Origin: an uncultured Brevibacillus sp. | Lineage (GTDB): Bacteria > Bacillota > Bacilli > Brevibacillales > Brevibacillaceae | Assembly (NCBI GenBank): GCA_946402065.1 | Contig: CAMIVR010000004.1 | Span: 1 to 64,000 of the forward strand | Length of the DNA stretch: 64,000 nt | Reading direction: 5' to 3' | Shown: positions 1 through 10,633 of the stretch, in pieces | How the letters are laid out: each line of letters begins with the position of its first letter | How positions within the stretch are numbered: the first letter of the stretch is position 1 | Position numbers and translations under genes: made by a program | The notes under the pieces: generated by a model | The model's database searches: none | Told to the model about the DNA's origin: nothing | What the model saw: the letters and a program-made list of their open reading frames with translations, nothing else

Positions 1-119
1 TCGACGAAGGTCATTGGAAATCCTTGTTAGTTAATTGGTCAGCCGTAGAAAAAAAATCCGCCCCCCTGCCATGCAGAGAAAAGCGGTTGCTGGACCTGTA
101 CCTAAGCGAGACACGTCCC

Positions 120-827
120 TTACTCCATATGAAATTTATACCCGAACCCTCGCAACGTTTGAATAAACTGCGGATTCGCCGGGTCCTTCTCGATCTTTTT
201 ACGCAAATTGCTAATCTGCACCATGACGGTCCGCTCGTCGCGAGCATGCTCAAAGCCCCACACCTGATCAAGCAGTTGCTGAAAACTGAACACCTGATTG
301 GGATTCTGCACGAAAAACAGCAGCAACTGCAACTCCTTCGCATACAGCGCAACTGGCTCTCCATCCAGCTTGACCTCGTAGCCATGCATATCGATTTCCA
401 GGCCTTCATATCGCCAGTAGCGCTGGTCAGCCGGTTCATCATCAACCGACTGCTTCAGCAGCGCAGCCCGGCGCAAATGGGCCTTTACCCGGGCCACGAG
501 GATGTTGGGATCGAACGGCTTTGTCAGGTAATCGTCCCCGCCCAGCTCCAACCCCTTGATGATGTCATCCGCTTCCCGCATTCGACTGACAAAGAGGATC
601 GGTGTCTGGCAAAACTGCCGGATGCTTTGACACAAGTCGACACCGTTGGCATCCGGCAGCATCACATCCATTACAATCACATCAGGCCGTTTCTCGCGCA
701 GCAAGCGAAGAGCCTGCTCACCGTTTTCCGCCGTATAAACCTGAAGGCCATTTTTCTCCAGATAGAGCCGGACAAGCTCCCGCAGATCCCGCTCATCCTC
801 GACGACCATAATCGTTCCCATGCTCAT
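120..827 (-). CDS. OmpR/PhoB-family response regulator
   Basis: VVEDERDLRELVRLYLEKNG, VIVMDVMLPD, DDYLTKPFD receiver motifs; C-terminal winged helix (RTVMVQISNLRKKIEKDP..RGFGYKF). Confidence 0.95.
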   Translation of the reverse strand: MSMGTIMVVEDERDLRELVRLYLEKNGLQVYTAENGEQALRLLREKRPDVIVMDVMLPDANGVDLCQSIRQFCQTPILFVSRMREADDIIKGLELGGDDYLTKPFDPNILVARVKAHLRRAALLKQSVDDEPADQRYWRYEGLEIDMHGYEVKLDGEPVALYAKELQLLLFFVQNPNQVFSFQQLLDQVWGFEHARDERTVMVQISNLRKKIEKDPANPQFIQTLRGFGYKFHME

Positions 828-2948
828 TTACCCCACCTCGTTTCTGGACATGTTTGTTCGTGCCGCATACGTAATGGGAAGTGTAAACCAAAACGCGCTG
901 CCTTTGCCAAGGGCACTCTCCACTCCGATCGTTCCACCATGACTGCGGATAATCTCCTTGGCAATGGAGAGCCCCAACCCGACTCCTCCTGTTTGCGGCT
1001 GTCTTGGGCCAGAGCCTTTGTAAAAGCGTTCAAACAGGTACGGCAAATCTTCAGCAGCTATGCCTCTTCCTGTATCAACTACCTTGATCAACACAAATCC
1101 CGTTGTCAGTATCTCTGCCCGTACTGTGATGGTTCCATTGAGCGGCGTGAATTTTTTGGCATTGACGATGAAGTTGGTGAACACCTGTTCAATTCGAACC
1201 GGATCAATGGTTGCTACGGGAAGCAGGTCGGCTTCCGCTCCGTCTTTCGTCAATTCTTCCGGAAGCTCCAGTTCAAAGCGAAGCCCGCTTTGTTTTACAT
1301 CCAGTTCGTACTTTTCATACAGCCGTCGAATATGGGGGATGATGTCAACCGACTGATAGTAGAAGGGAAGCTGCCCCGCCTCCAGTCTGGACAATTCGAA
1401 CAAATCCTCGATGATCCTGTCCAAATAAACGGTCTTGTCGTACATCAGCGTGATGTATTTGCGGTAATCGGATGCGATCACACCGTCAAGCATTGCTTTC
1501 AGGTAACCCTGTATCACATCGAGTGGCGTACCCAGCTCATGTGAAATATTGGACAGCAGTTTCTTTCGTGACGCTTCCATCCGCGAGATTTCCTCGTTGG
1601 CCTGCTGCAAGCTCAGATTCATCTCTTTCAGAGCAACGGTCCGCTCTCTGACCTTTTCTTCCAACGAGGCATTCATCCCTTGCAATTCGCCAGACAGTTT
1701 TTCCACTTGCAACGTAGAGCGAACGAATTTCATCGAGAGGATAAACGACTGGGTAAACAAATAGGCGAAGACGCCGACAGATAGGGAATCTCCCAACGAA
1801 AAAATTTGATTGTAATACAAGGTGGCACTTAGCGTAGCGAAAAATAACAGCACGATGGCGATCATGTTGGCGATTGCCCCTGTTCTTCTTTTTACAGCTA
1901 CGCGAATCGTCACGACGATGATGTAGAAAAAGGTTACCAGTGTGAGTATCTCATAAGGCAGCATCGTGTAGGTGTAAATTTTGGCTGGGGTGAACAAGAC
2001 AACGAAACTGAACAGAATTCCGATCGCGAGTGAAACATTGGCAATTTTCCGATTCATCTCCTGAGGATATTCTAACTGGATAAAGCGTAACAAAAGAGGG
2101 ACCCCCAGATAGATCGGCAGATATTCCAGCTTCACCGCGGTCTCCCAACTGATCTGCGGTAAGAGCCAAACAAGAAAAATATCACCTACAACCAACATTC
2201 TGACGATAAAGCCCAGACAGAGAATGGAAAAAAACAGTGCAGACAGATTTTGTTTTCGTAGAACAAAGAGAAACAGATGATAAATGCCCATAAAAAAAAG
2301 GCTGCCTGCTAGAAAAACCGTATAGGCGATGTTTTTCTCCCGCTGCAGGGCAATTTGTTTCTCGCTGCCAAACAGAATCGACTCCCAAAGTCCTGCCTTG
2401 CGTTGGACGAAATTGGCTACCTGGATGACGACCTCGATTTCGGTGCCGTTCGGGACAAACGAAATGACCTGCGCGTAATCCTGGGGAATCATCTCGGCTT
2501 CGCTCTTGCCGACCGTTCCATTGGAAGCCGTGAGTTTTCCGTTGACCCATAGTTTATAGGCTGTGGAAACACTCGGTATGTACAGTGACTTCACCTTGTC
2601 TGCTTCGCTTTCGTCAAGCCGGATCAGCAGGCGATAGGTCGCATAGCCAAAATTGGCAATCGGTTGATGCTGATATTCGTATTGGCTCCAGACTCCTGGA
2701 ACAGGGACATATTCCTTCTCATCCGCATGCGACCGAGCGGTGAAATCTTTCGGTTCCAATAGCTGATGCCAGTAAAATTCCCATTCCCCGTCAATCCCCA
2801 CATTTCCTTTATCGGTAAAATCCCATCCCCTCAAGTCGATGATTCCTTCCCTCGCCTGCGGCTTGTCCAGATTTGCATCCGCAAACGCGGGCGTGAAAGC
2901 GAAAAAGGCGTTGCAAAACATGACCAGCAACGTCACAATGATTTTCAT
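828..2948 (-). CDS. 7TMR-DISM-type sensor histidine kinase
   Basis: Signal peptide, N-terminal extracellular domain, seven-TM region, HisKA (SHELGTPLDVIQGYLKAML) and HATPase (GVGLGLSIAKEIIRSHGG); directly precedes the RR. Confidence 0.92.
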   Translation of the reverse strand: MKIIVTLLVMFCNAFFAFTPAFADANLDKPQAREGIIDLRGWDFTDKGNVGIDGEWEFYWHQLLEPKDFTARSHADEKEYVPVPGVWSQYEYQHQPIANFGYATYRLLIRLDESEADKVKSLYIPSVSTAYKLWVNGKLTASNGTVGKSEAEMIPQDYAQVISFVPNGTEIEVVIQVANFVQRKAGLWESILFGSEKQIALQREKNIAYTVFLAGSLFFMGIYHLFLFVLRKQNLSALFFSILCLGFIVRMLVVGDIFLVWLLPQISWETAVKLEYLPIYLGVPLLLRFIQLEYPQEMNRKIANVSLAIGILFSFVVLFTPAKIYTYTMLPYEILTLVTFFYIIVVTIRVAVKRRTGAIANMIAIVLLFFATLSATLYYNQIFSLGDSLSVGVFAYLFTQSFILSMKFVRSTLQVEKLSGELQGMNASLEEKVRERTVALKEMNLSLQQANEEISRMEASRKKLLSNISHELGTPLDVIQGYLKAMLDGVIASDYRKYITLMYDKTVYLDRIIEDLFELSRLEAGQLPFYYQSVDIIPHIRRLYEKYELDVKQSGLRFELELPEELTKDGAEADLLPVATIDPVRIEQVFTNFIVNAKKFTPLNGTITVRAEILTTGFVLIKVVDTGRGIAAEDLPYLFERFYKGSGPRQPQTGGVGLGLSIAKEIIRSHGGTIGVESALGKGSAFWFTLPITYAARTNMSRNEVG

Positions 2949-3452
2949 ACAAATTATCCTCCTGGATCGGGCTGGAATTCGCTCTGTGAGGTCTGTTGGC
3001 AGATATGTTTCCGAGTAATATTCTTATTATACAACATGTTGGAAAAAAGCTATTTTCTGATGTTGTAAAAAAAGCCGCTCTGTCATTTCGACAAAGCGAC
3101 CCTGGGTTTCCAGCATGCGTTATGTGTCTGCTTCCCGGAGATGCCGATCCGCTGCATCAACCGCTCATCCGAGTCCAATTCCTCGCCTGTCACTGGACTA
3201 CAAATATATAAAATTTTTTGTATATTTACACTTTTTAACTGATACCCTTTTACAAAGAGCGATTAGAAGACATCATCCTGAATTTCGAAAGCCCATAAGA
3301 TCAAGGCGAGGTACTGAAGCAAAGGGGGCTTGATATGTAAAAAAAAAGGGAATTTCCCATGTTCACCGAGAGGATCTCGTACGTAGTGGATAGTCTTTCC
3401 CCCTCCCCACTGAAGGGGCTCACTACTTTTCCATGTGAAATTTTGGAGAATG

Positions 3453-3800
3453 TCATTCCAGTAAGGCTACTTTTGCTTCGATGCGCTTCCAGGCATAGCG
3501 ACCGGCCAAGCCTTTCATCAGCTTGAGCACAATGGCGCGGCTGTGTTGAATGAGGGTCGCTGCGTAATGAAAGAACTCCAGGCGGAACCAGGAAATCGTA
3601 TAGCCCTGATGCACGGGCTCGCAGCAGTCTCGCTTGAAGCGTTCAAACAAATTGTAGGCGAGCAGCTTGATCAACAAATCCAATTCGTTGGCATTAAAAT
3701 CGCTTGTCGCGATGCGATCGATGGAGAATCCGTTTTTGGCTTCCTTGATGTAATTCTCCGCATGAATGACTCATGCTCCACTTCCGTTGTCTTTTTTGGT
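3453..3800 (-). pseudogene. Degenerate IS1380-like transposase C-terminal remnant
   Basis: Minus-strand reading across frames gives ENYIKEAKNGFSIDRIATSDFNANELDLLIKLLAYNLFERFKRDCCEP, an IS1380-type C-terminal signature; interrupted and lacking the N-terminus. Confidence 0.7.
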
Positions 3801-3968
3801 CAGTCATTCAAACTCATTTTTAAACGGAGGAAAAATTCGGTATCGAACTACACGTTTATCTCCTTAAACAATAATCCAGTTTGATTTTGACACTCCAAAG
3901 AAACAACAAATCATGTTTAATCGAAAAATGGTAGTACAGGAATCCCCCCGTACTACCATTTACGGACA

Positions 3969-5135
3969 CTATACTTCCGCTTCCCTCTTCCCAAAAAACG
4001 TCTTCAACGCCTTGAACACTTCTCCCTTTTCCCGGATCACACAATGCATGAACTTCGGATCCTTGATGTGGCGATAGGCGGACATCAGTGTTGAATGCCT
4101 ATTATACTGATTCACTTCCCCATAGCCGAACATATTGCAGCGATCCATCAGCTCCTTCACCAGCTTGACGCAGCGCTCATTGTCTGACGTCAGGTTATCG
4201 CCATCGGAAAAGTGAAACGGATAGATGTTGTACTGGCTCGTCGGATACCGCTCCTCGATGATTTCCAACGCCTTGCGATACGCCGACGAACAAATCGTTC
4301 CGCCGCTTTCGCCTTTGGAGAAAAACGCTTCTTCCGTCACTTCTTTTGCCTCTGTATGGTGCGCGATAAAGACGATCTCAACCTTTTCGTACTTGGTGCG
4401 CAAAAACCGGAGCATCCAGAAAAAGTAGCTGCGGGCGATGTACTTCTCGAAGACGCCCATCGAACCGCTCGTATCCATCATCGCGATAATGACGGCATTG
4501 GAATGCGGCTTGATCACATCCTCCCACGTCTTGAAACGCAGGTCGTCATTGGATATGCCCAGCTCCAGATCGTCATATCCGGCAAGTCCGTTGCGGCGGA
4601 TGGCGGCGAGCAACGTCCGCTTCTTGTCGATGTTGCCCATCAGCCCTTTTTTGCGCACATCCGTGAACCGCGATTCCTCAATCGTGATATTGTCTTCGTC
4701 TTTTCGCTGCAGATTGGGCAGCTCCAGCTCGGAAAACAACATCTCCTGCAGCTCTTCAACGGTAATCTCCACTTCGTAATAGTCAGCGCCGGGCTGATCG
4801 CCTGCCCCCGGGCCTTTGCCTGGCCCCTGGGCCGGGTCGCCGTCCCTGGCCACGACATCGCCCACTTTGGAGTCGCCTTTTCCCTGCCCCGTATGCTGAC
4901 TTTTGTTGAAATTGTAGCGAAACCGGTATTCGTCCAGCGACCGAATCGGAATTTTTACGACATCGCGGCCATTCGACAAGATGATGCTCTCTTCGCTCAC
5001 CAGCTCAGGCAGGTTTTTCTTTATCGCCTCTTTTACCTTTTCCTGATGCCGGTTTTGATCTTGATGTCCTTTGCGGTGCAGACTCCAATCCTCTTTGGAG
5101 ACGATAAAAGACGGCGCATCATCCATCCGAGCCAC
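3969..5135 (-). CDS. yhbH: UPF0229/YhbH-family sporulation protein
   Basis: [37 protein letters not shown] start and vWA-like C-terminus; adjacent to prkA. Confidence 0.95.
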   Translation of the reverse strand: MARMDDAPSFIVSKEDWSLHRKGHQDQNRHQEKVKEAIKKNLPELVSEESIILSNGRDVVKIPIRSLDEYRFRYNFNKSQHTGQGKGDSKVGDVVARDGDPAQGPGKGPGAGDQPGADYYEVEITVEELQEMLFSELELPNLQRKDEDNITIEESRFTDVRKKGLMGNIDKKRTLLAAIRRNGLAGYDDLELGISNDDLRFKTWEDVIKPHSNAVIIAMMDTSGSMGVFEKYIARSYFFWMLRFLRTKYEKVEIVFIAHHTEAKEVTEEAFFSKGESGGTICSSAYRKALEIIEERYPTSQYNIYPFHFSDGDNLTSDNERCVKLVKELMDRCNMFGYGEVNQYNRHSTLMSAYRHIKDPKFMHCVIREKGEVFKALKTFFGKREAEV

Positions 5136-5138
5136 CCC

Positions 5139-7037
5139 CTATCTGTTCAGTAGGCTACCTACATAGCGAAGCAGCTCATTTGCGCAAATCGGACAATAGC
5201 TGTGCTCCTCAATCAACCGCTTCGTCACCTCGTTGATTTTCTTCAATTGATGCTCATCCGGTGTTTTTGTCGAGGTCGTGATTTTCACCACGTCCTTCAA
5301 GTCAGCGAACAGCTTCTTCTCGATCGCTTCCCGCAGCCGATCGTGCGTGCTGTAGTCAAATCGCTTGCCTTTGCGGGCATATGCGGAAATACGGATCAGT
5401 ATTTCTTCGCGGAACGCGCGTTTGGCGTTTTCCGAGATGCCGATCTGCTCCTCGATGGAACGCATCAAGCGCTCATCCGGATCCATTTCCTCACCCGTGA
5501 CGGGATCCCGCATTTTGGCCATGTTGCAGAAGGATTCGACATTATCCAGATAATTGTCCATCATCGTCTTCGCCGACTCTTCATAGCTGTAGACAAACGC
5601 CTTTTGCACTTCTTTTTTCGCCAGCTCATCGTACTCTTTTCGGGCGACGGAAATGAAGTTCAGGAATCGCTCGCGCTGCTCCTTGGTAATTGACGCATGC
5701 TGGTCAAGCCCTTCCTTGAGTGCCCGCAAAATATCCAACGCATTGATGCACTCGGTATCGCGGCGAATCAAGGCACTGGAAATCCGGTTGATGACATAGC
5801 GCGGGTCAATCCCCGACATGCCCTCGTCGACGTGTTCATTGCGCAGCTCTTCCAGGTCTGAGCCTTTGAAGCCCTCCACGGACTCCCCGTCGTAGAGTCG
5901 CATCTTTTTCAACAGGTCTGCCCCTTGCTTTTTCGAATCCTTCAGGCGGGTGAGAATAGAAAAGATCGCGGCAGCTCTGAGCGCATGCGGCGCAATATGC
6001 ACATGGCCGAGATCAGACTGCTTGATCAGCTTGTCGTAGATCTTCTCTTCGTCACTGACCCGCAGGTTGTACGGTACCGGCATGACGATAATCCGCGATT
6101 GCAGGGCCTCGTTTTTCTTGTTCGCAATAAACGCTTTGTACTCGGTTTCGTTTGTATGGGCGACGATTAGCTCGTCAGCCGAAATCAAGGCAAACCGCCC
6201 AGCCTTGAAGTTGCCTTCCTGCGTCAGCGAAAGCAAATGCCAGAGAAATTTTTCGTCGCACTTGAGCATCTCCTGAAACTCCATCAGCCCGCGGTTGGCC
6301 TTGTTCAATTCACCGTCAAAACGGTAGGCGCGCGGGTCTGATTCAGAGCCATACTTCGTAATCGTCGAGAAGTCGATACTTCCTGTCAGATCGGCAATAT
6401 CCTGAGACTTCGGATCAGACGGACTGAATGTCCCGATCCCGACGCGCTCTGCTTCCGAAAACAGCACGCGACGGACGGGAAAATCCTCAATGCGTCCGCC
6501 AAATTCCGTCTCCAGGCGCATGCGGTTATACGGAGTCAGTTCCCCTTCAATTTTGACACCAAGCTCCGCCTCGATTTCCGGGCGCAGCTCACGCGGTATC
6601 AGATGAAGCGGCTCTTCCTGCATCGGGCAGCCGTCCAACGCGTATACGGCTCCTTCATCCGTGCGGGTGTAGTCCTCCAGTCCTCGTTTTAGCGTCGTGA
6701 CAATCGTCGATTTCCCGCCGCTGACCGGGCCCATCAGCAGCAGAATCCGTTTACGTACATCAAGGCGTCGCGCCGCCGAATGAAAATATTCCTCAACAAG
6801 ACGTTCGATGGCCAGATCCAAACCGTAGATCTCTTTGCTGAAAAATCGATACGAACGGCTTCCGTCTTCATTCTCCTCGATTCCTGCACTTTTTATCATA
6901 TTGTAAACACGCGAATGTGCAGTCTGGGCAATTTTTGGATTTTTCCGAATTAGCTCGAGGTATTCCGCAAATGTACCTTTCCACGTCAACTTTTCTTCTC
7001 GTTCCCTGTGCTGTGTAATGCGCTTCAAGATATCCAT
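5139..7037 (-). CDS. prkA: PrkA-family serine protein kinase/AAA protein
   Basis: MDILKRITQHREREEKLTWKGTFAEYLELIRKNP; Walker A GPVSGGKSTIV; full length 632 aa; start chosen at ATG 7037 with GAGGAGG-type RBS. Confidence 0.95.
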   Translation of the reverse strand: MDILKRITQHREREEKLTWKGTFAEYLELIRKNPKIAQTAHSRVYNMIKSAGIEENEDGSRSYRFFSKEIYGLDLAIERLVEEYFHSAARRLDVRKRILLLMGPVSGGKSTIVTTLKRGLEDYTRTDEGAVYALDGCPMQEEPLHLIPRELRPEIEAELGVKIEGELTPYNRMRLETEFGGRIEDFPVRRVLFSEAERVGIGTFSPSDPKSQDIADLTGSIDFSTITKYGSESDPRAYRFDGELNKANRGLMEFQEMLKCDEKFLWHLLSLTQEGNFKAGRFALISADELIVAHTNETEYKAFIANKKNEALQSRIIVMPVPYNLRVSDEEKIYDKLIKQSDLGHVHIAPHALRAAAIFSILTRLKDSKKQGADLLKKMRLYDGESVEGFKGSDLEELRNEHVDEGMSGIDPRYVINRISSALIRRDTECINALDILRALKEGLDQHASITKEQRERFLNFISVARKEYDELAKKEVQKAFVYSYEESAKTMMDNYLDNVESFCNMAKMRDPVTGEEMDPDERLMRSIEEQIGISENAKRAFREEILIRISAYARKGKRFDYSTHDRLREAIEKKLFADLKDVVKITTSTKTPDEHQLKKINEVTKRLIEEHSYCPICANELLRYVGSLLNR

Positions 7038-7328
7038 GCCAAGCCACTCCTCCTCTTCAGAGCCGATCTTCGAACAATAATGTACTTCCATGTATATGTC
7101 CCGTTTCGATCAGGCATTCATGATAAAAACCGGGGCCAAGCTTCAGAGTATCCACATTTGCACTGGTACCTCTCATATCTTTATGCAAAAAAACCAAACA
7201 TGTATACCCTCATCTGACAAAGTTTGCAGATAAACTTTGCTACAAATCTGTCACGGTTACTCCGTTTTCAAATCGGGCAGGCTAGTTTATAATAGTGTTA
7301 CCTATAGTGTGGAAAGGGGTTATTTCAG

Positions 7329-7421
7329 ATGGGCACATTCATCGTCGCTTTCGTATTTGCCGCATTCTTGTTCTTCATCCTGACCGCTGGATACAACCAG
7401 GACAAAACGTGGAACTTGTAA
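7329..7421 (+). CDS. 30-aa single-TM microprotein MGTFIVAFVFAAFLFFILTAGYNQDKTWNL
   Basis: ATG with upstream GGAAAGGGG RBS, hydrophobic helix, followed directly by a strong terminator hairpin; absent from the supplied ORF list (short). Confidence 0.6.
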   Translation: MGTFIVAFVFAAFLFFILTAGYNQDKTWNL

Positions 7422-7431
7422 AATAAACATG

Positions 7432-7472
7432 CAAAAAGGCAGGGCGGTCACGGCTACCCTGCCTTTTTTTAT
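7432..7472 (+). terminator. Rho-independent terminator
   Basis: GGCAGGG..(loop)..CCCTGCC followed by T7. Confidence 0.85.
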
Positions 7473-7494
7473 TTGTCCGTCTGCCTGGTCGCGA

Positions 7495-8223
7495 TTAAAG
7501 TGCAAAAATCCCAGATCTTGTATGAATCGCCTGATACAATTCTTCAATCGTCCCGGACTGGTCCACCGGGTAAACCGGTTCGCCTCGGTCCTCGGCATAA
7601 TCGGTCACATGGAACGTTTTCATTCCCAGCGTGCCCGCTACCATGTCCTCCTGCATGTGATTGCCGACCATGATGCACTCGTTGGGTGCTACGCCAAGCG
7701 ACGTGCAAATCTCCAAAAAGTACCTGGGGTTGGGCTTGGTGTAATGCGATTCTTCATACACGGTGACCAGTTCAAATTGTTCCGGCTTCAATCCGATCCA
7801 GGCCAAGCGGTGGTGAATGGCTTCGCGTGGGAATACCGGGTTGGTCGCCACTGCAACGCGATATCCATGGCTTTTGGCAGCCCCGACGATTTTTTCCGCC
7901 CAGGGAGAGGGATAGGCCAAATGGGAAAGCGTCGGGAACACATCGCGGTAAAACGCGTCAAAGACAGGCCAGATCGCAGAGTGAGCCAGTCCGCTCTTGG
8001 CCAAAAACCGCTCGATAAACACCTGCTCATTGGTCTTATCCGGTTCCTCGCTCATGATCATCGCTTTGGTCGCATCCCAAATCAGCGGAATGATCTGTTC
8101 CGCCTCAAACCGGGGTGCCACGTATTTTCCCAGTTCCTTTAGATACTGCATGACAAACGGCTCCGTCTGCATTTCCAGCAATGTGCCGTCCAAATCAAAG
8201 AGAATCGCCTTCATCTTGTTCAT
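7495..8223 (-). CDS. HAD-family hydrolase
   Basis: ILFDLDGTLL motif I, VAVATNP motif II, MVGNHMQEDM motif IV. Confidence 0.93.
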   Translation of the reverse strand: MNKMKAILFDLDGTLLEMQTEPFVMQYLKELGKYVAPRFEAEQIIPLIWDATKAMIMSEEPDKTNEQVFIERFLAKSGLAHSAIWPVFDAFYRDVFPTLSHLAYPSPWAEKIVGAAKSHGYRVAVATNPVFPREAIHHRLAWIGLKPEQFELVTVYEESHYTKPNPRYFLEICTSLGVAPNECIMVGNHMQEDMVAGTLGMKTFHVTDYAEDRGEPVYPVDQSGTIEELYQAIHTRSGIFAL

Positions 8224-8290
8224 CGGTTCGCTTCCTTCTTTATCATCTCTCTATTTGCCTGATTCATGCACTGCGTCACTTCCTGCAACA

Positions 8291-8764
8291 CTAGTCAAGA
8301 TTGGGAAAACCGATTTGCCTGAACGCCTCGAAGACGACAATGGCAGCACAGTTGGAAAGATTGATCGAACGCGTTGCCCCTCCCATGGGAATGCGGATCG
8401 TCTGCTCAGTCGGGTAAGCCTCCATCAATTCCGGCGGCAATCCGCTCGTTTCCTTGCCGAGAATAATGTAGTCCCCATCTGCAAACTGTACATCCGTATA
8501 ACGCCGTACCCCTGTTGTTTCCACAAAGTAAAACCTGCCTGGTCCGTTGCCGTTCACCTCGGCAAAGTGCTGAAAGTCCTCGTAATGATGCACGGAGACA
8601 GCGTGCCAGTAATCCAATCCGGCCCGCTTTAATGCGCGATCATCCGTCGAAAAGCCCAGCGGATGAATCAGATGCAAATGCGCTCCGGTAGCTGCACAGG
8701 TACGGGCGATGTTGCCTGTATTGGCCGGAATTAACGGTTCGTGTAAGACGATATGTAGCGCCAT
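8291..8764 (-). CDS. trmL: tRNA (cytidine(34)-2'-O)-methyltransferase
   Basis: SPOUT motifs: EPLIPANTGNIARTCAATG, LGKETSGLP, RIPMGGATRSINLSNCAAIVVFEAFRQ. Confidence 0.95.
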   Translation of the reverse strand: MALHIVLHEPLIPANTGNIARTCAATGAHLHLIHPLGFSTDDRALKRAGLDYWHAVSVHHYEDFQHFAEVNGNGPGRFYFVETTGVRRYTDVQFADGDYIILGKETSGLPPELMEAYPTEQTIRIPMGGATRSINLSNCAAIVVFEAFRQIGFPNLD

Positions 8765-8943
8765 GTTCGAAAATCTCCTTGTACGTACTCAACTCCCTAT
8801 TATACGCCTTCTCGCACTGTATTGCGAACCAGAAACATGTCTTTCCCTGACATAACGGTGAAGGTTGTGGCAAACATCGGTACATTCCCGAATGGCAGCA
8901 ACGGTGCATTCTCCAACGACGTGAACCCGCCATTGCCTGTTCC

Positions 8944-9930
8944 CTATCTGGCGTCAATCTTGAAAAAGGCGTACTGGATGTGCGGTGTGTACGCGGTAGA
9001 ATCACGGTACTCCCAGTACCGATGCTGGCTGTTCGTCGTGTGGGCGTTGACCAGCGGCATGCCGTAGATGTCTTTTCCGACAACTAAAGTGTTATGCTGA
9101 AATCTGCCATCGCCGTCAAAGTCATAGCAAATGACATCACCAATATCAAGCTCCATGGGACTCTCCATTTGAACCGCGTAAATGGGAGCCTTGCCTGACT
9201 TCATCAACAAGTAAAGACTATGGGCCACCGTCCAGCTGTAGCTCCAGTTTTCACCTTTGCCGCGATACCACCAGCCCGAACCTCTGTTGCCGGTATACTG
9301 CATCGGAATACCGCCGGCATGCAGGCATTGCGAGACAAAGTTCGTGCAATCCACCGTCAGATAGGCGTATGCGGGATTGGGAGTATCCCAGTGCGTTTCC
9401 GCATAGGCTACCGCCTGTTCGCGATTGTATGTCGAGCTTCGAGAACGGGAGGGAAGCGCTTCTGGTATCGTCCACGGCTGATTGATGCTCGATTGCTTCG
9501 AGGAGCTGTTCTGCTCCCGCCTTTTTTTCTGCAGCTGCCCTGTTATTCGCTTCTCACTCCATCGCCACGGACCGGCAAATCCCCAACGATCTCCCCTTTT
9601 CTCCAGTGTCACCTGCTGAATTCGCTGGTTCTGCTGCCGATACGCGACATCTCCATGCAAATAGTGCAGCTCCTCGTGCAGCTCAAGCTCCGCCTCCAGC
9701 ATCGATGCATTTACGCTGGAAACGCTGAGTGGTATGGCATTTGTCTTCGCGGCGAGCGGATGGGCATCGCGATTGCGCCACTGCGCCCAGACGCTGGCCC
9801 AATGAGCTTGCTCACCTTTTTGATCGGCCTCTTCCCAAAAGTAGCTGGCAGGATCAATTGCTCCTTCATTTACTTCTGCTTTGTTCATCTGTGCCAAATA
9901 CTCTTTTAAAAAGTCTTTCCACGTCTGCAC
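8944..9930 (-). CDS. Amidase-domain (Amidase_6-like) protein
   Basis: AYAETHWDTPNPAYAYLTVDCTNFVSQCLHAGG ... VNAHTTNSQHRYWEYR. Confidence 0.85.
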   Translation of the reverse strand: MQTWKDFLKEYLAQMNKAEVNEGAIDPASYFWEEADQKGEQAHWASVWAQWRNRDAHPLAAKTNAIPLSVSSVNASMLEAELELHEELHYLHGDVAYRQQNQRIQQVTLEKRGDRWGFAGPWRWSEKRITGQLQKKRREQNSSSKQSSINQPWTIPEALPSRSRSSTYNREQAVAYAETHWDTPNPAYAYLTVDCTNFVSQCLHAGGIPMQYTGNRGSGWWYRGKGENWSYSWTVAHSLYLLMKSGKAPIYAVQMESPMELDIGDVICYDFDGDGRFQHNTLVVGKDIYGMPLVNAHTTNSQHRYWEYRDSTAYTPHIQYAFFKIDAR

Positions 9931-10018
9931 CTGACATCCCCCTTTGCCCCGATTGCGTTATCAAAGTATATGAAGCAAACGGACGTCAACATGCTTTCAG
10001 CAAAGCAAAAAGCCACCC

Positions 10019-10561
10019 TTAACGGATAGCTTTTGCCGAGGCATGGTTGCCCAGTACCCCTTCCAGATGAAGCAGATGCTCTTTGATCGGCAGTCCGCCG
10101 CCATACCCGACTAACTCGCCGTTTGAGCCAATTACCCGATGGCACGGGATGATGATCGGAATCGGGTTGCGGTTATTCGCTCCGCCAATCGCCCGAACAG
10201 CCTTGGAGGCGCCGATGCCCAACGCTATTTGCTTGTATGAGCGGGTCTCTCCGTAAGGAATTTTGCTCAATTCCAGCCAGACCTTTTTCTGAAATGGCGT
10301 CCCATACAAATCAAGCGGACAATCAAACACCTTTCTCTTCCCGCTGAAGTATTCTTCCAGTTGAGTGATTACCTTGCGATTCCGTTCGTCCTTTTGGACG
10401 GGTGCGCTGCCCAAAAGGTGTTTGCTGACCCAGCGACTCAGCGATAATACAGCGAGCTCGTCGGAGCCAAATTCAATCAAACACAGCCCTTTCTCTGTTG
10501 AAGCAATCAACAAAGGTCCAATCGGTGATGAAATGGTGGAATACTCTACATGATTTGCCAT
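10019..10561 (-). CDS. ogt: Methylated-DNA--[protein]-cysteine S-methyltransferase
   Basis: IPIIIPCHRVIGSNGELVGYGGGLPIKEHLLHLEG active-site motif; start MANHVEYSTISSPIG. Confidence 0.95.
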   Translation of the reverse strand: MANHVEYSTISSPIGPLLIASTEKGLCLIEFGSDELAVLSLSRWVSKHLLGSAPVQKDERNRKVITQLEEYFSGKRKVFDCPLDLYGTPFQKKVWLELSKIPYGETRSYKQIALGIGASKAVRAIGGANNRNPIPIIIPCHRVIGSNGELVGYGGGLPIKEHLLHLEGVLGNHASAKAIR

Positions 10562-10633
10562 TTCCCTGTCCTCCTCGCACCTCTTCGTAATCTCACTCAC
10601 GGCTTTTTTCGATTCCATACATTGCTCCAGCTT

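Noticed and set aside
24-1544. 506-aa plus-strand ORF
   Set aside because: Antisense shadow of the well-supported RR/HK genes; low-complexity, no recognisable domain or RBS logic.
3340-3440. Terminator or repeat near AAAAAAAAGGGAATTTCCC
   Set aside because: Short palindrome in a degraded IS region, not strong enough to call.
4212-5153. 313-aa plus-strand ORF
   Set aside because: Antisense to yhbH; codon shadow in GC-rich DNA.
7429-8142. 237-aa plus-strand ORF
   Set aside because: Antisense to the HAD hydrolase and runs through the terminator hairpin.
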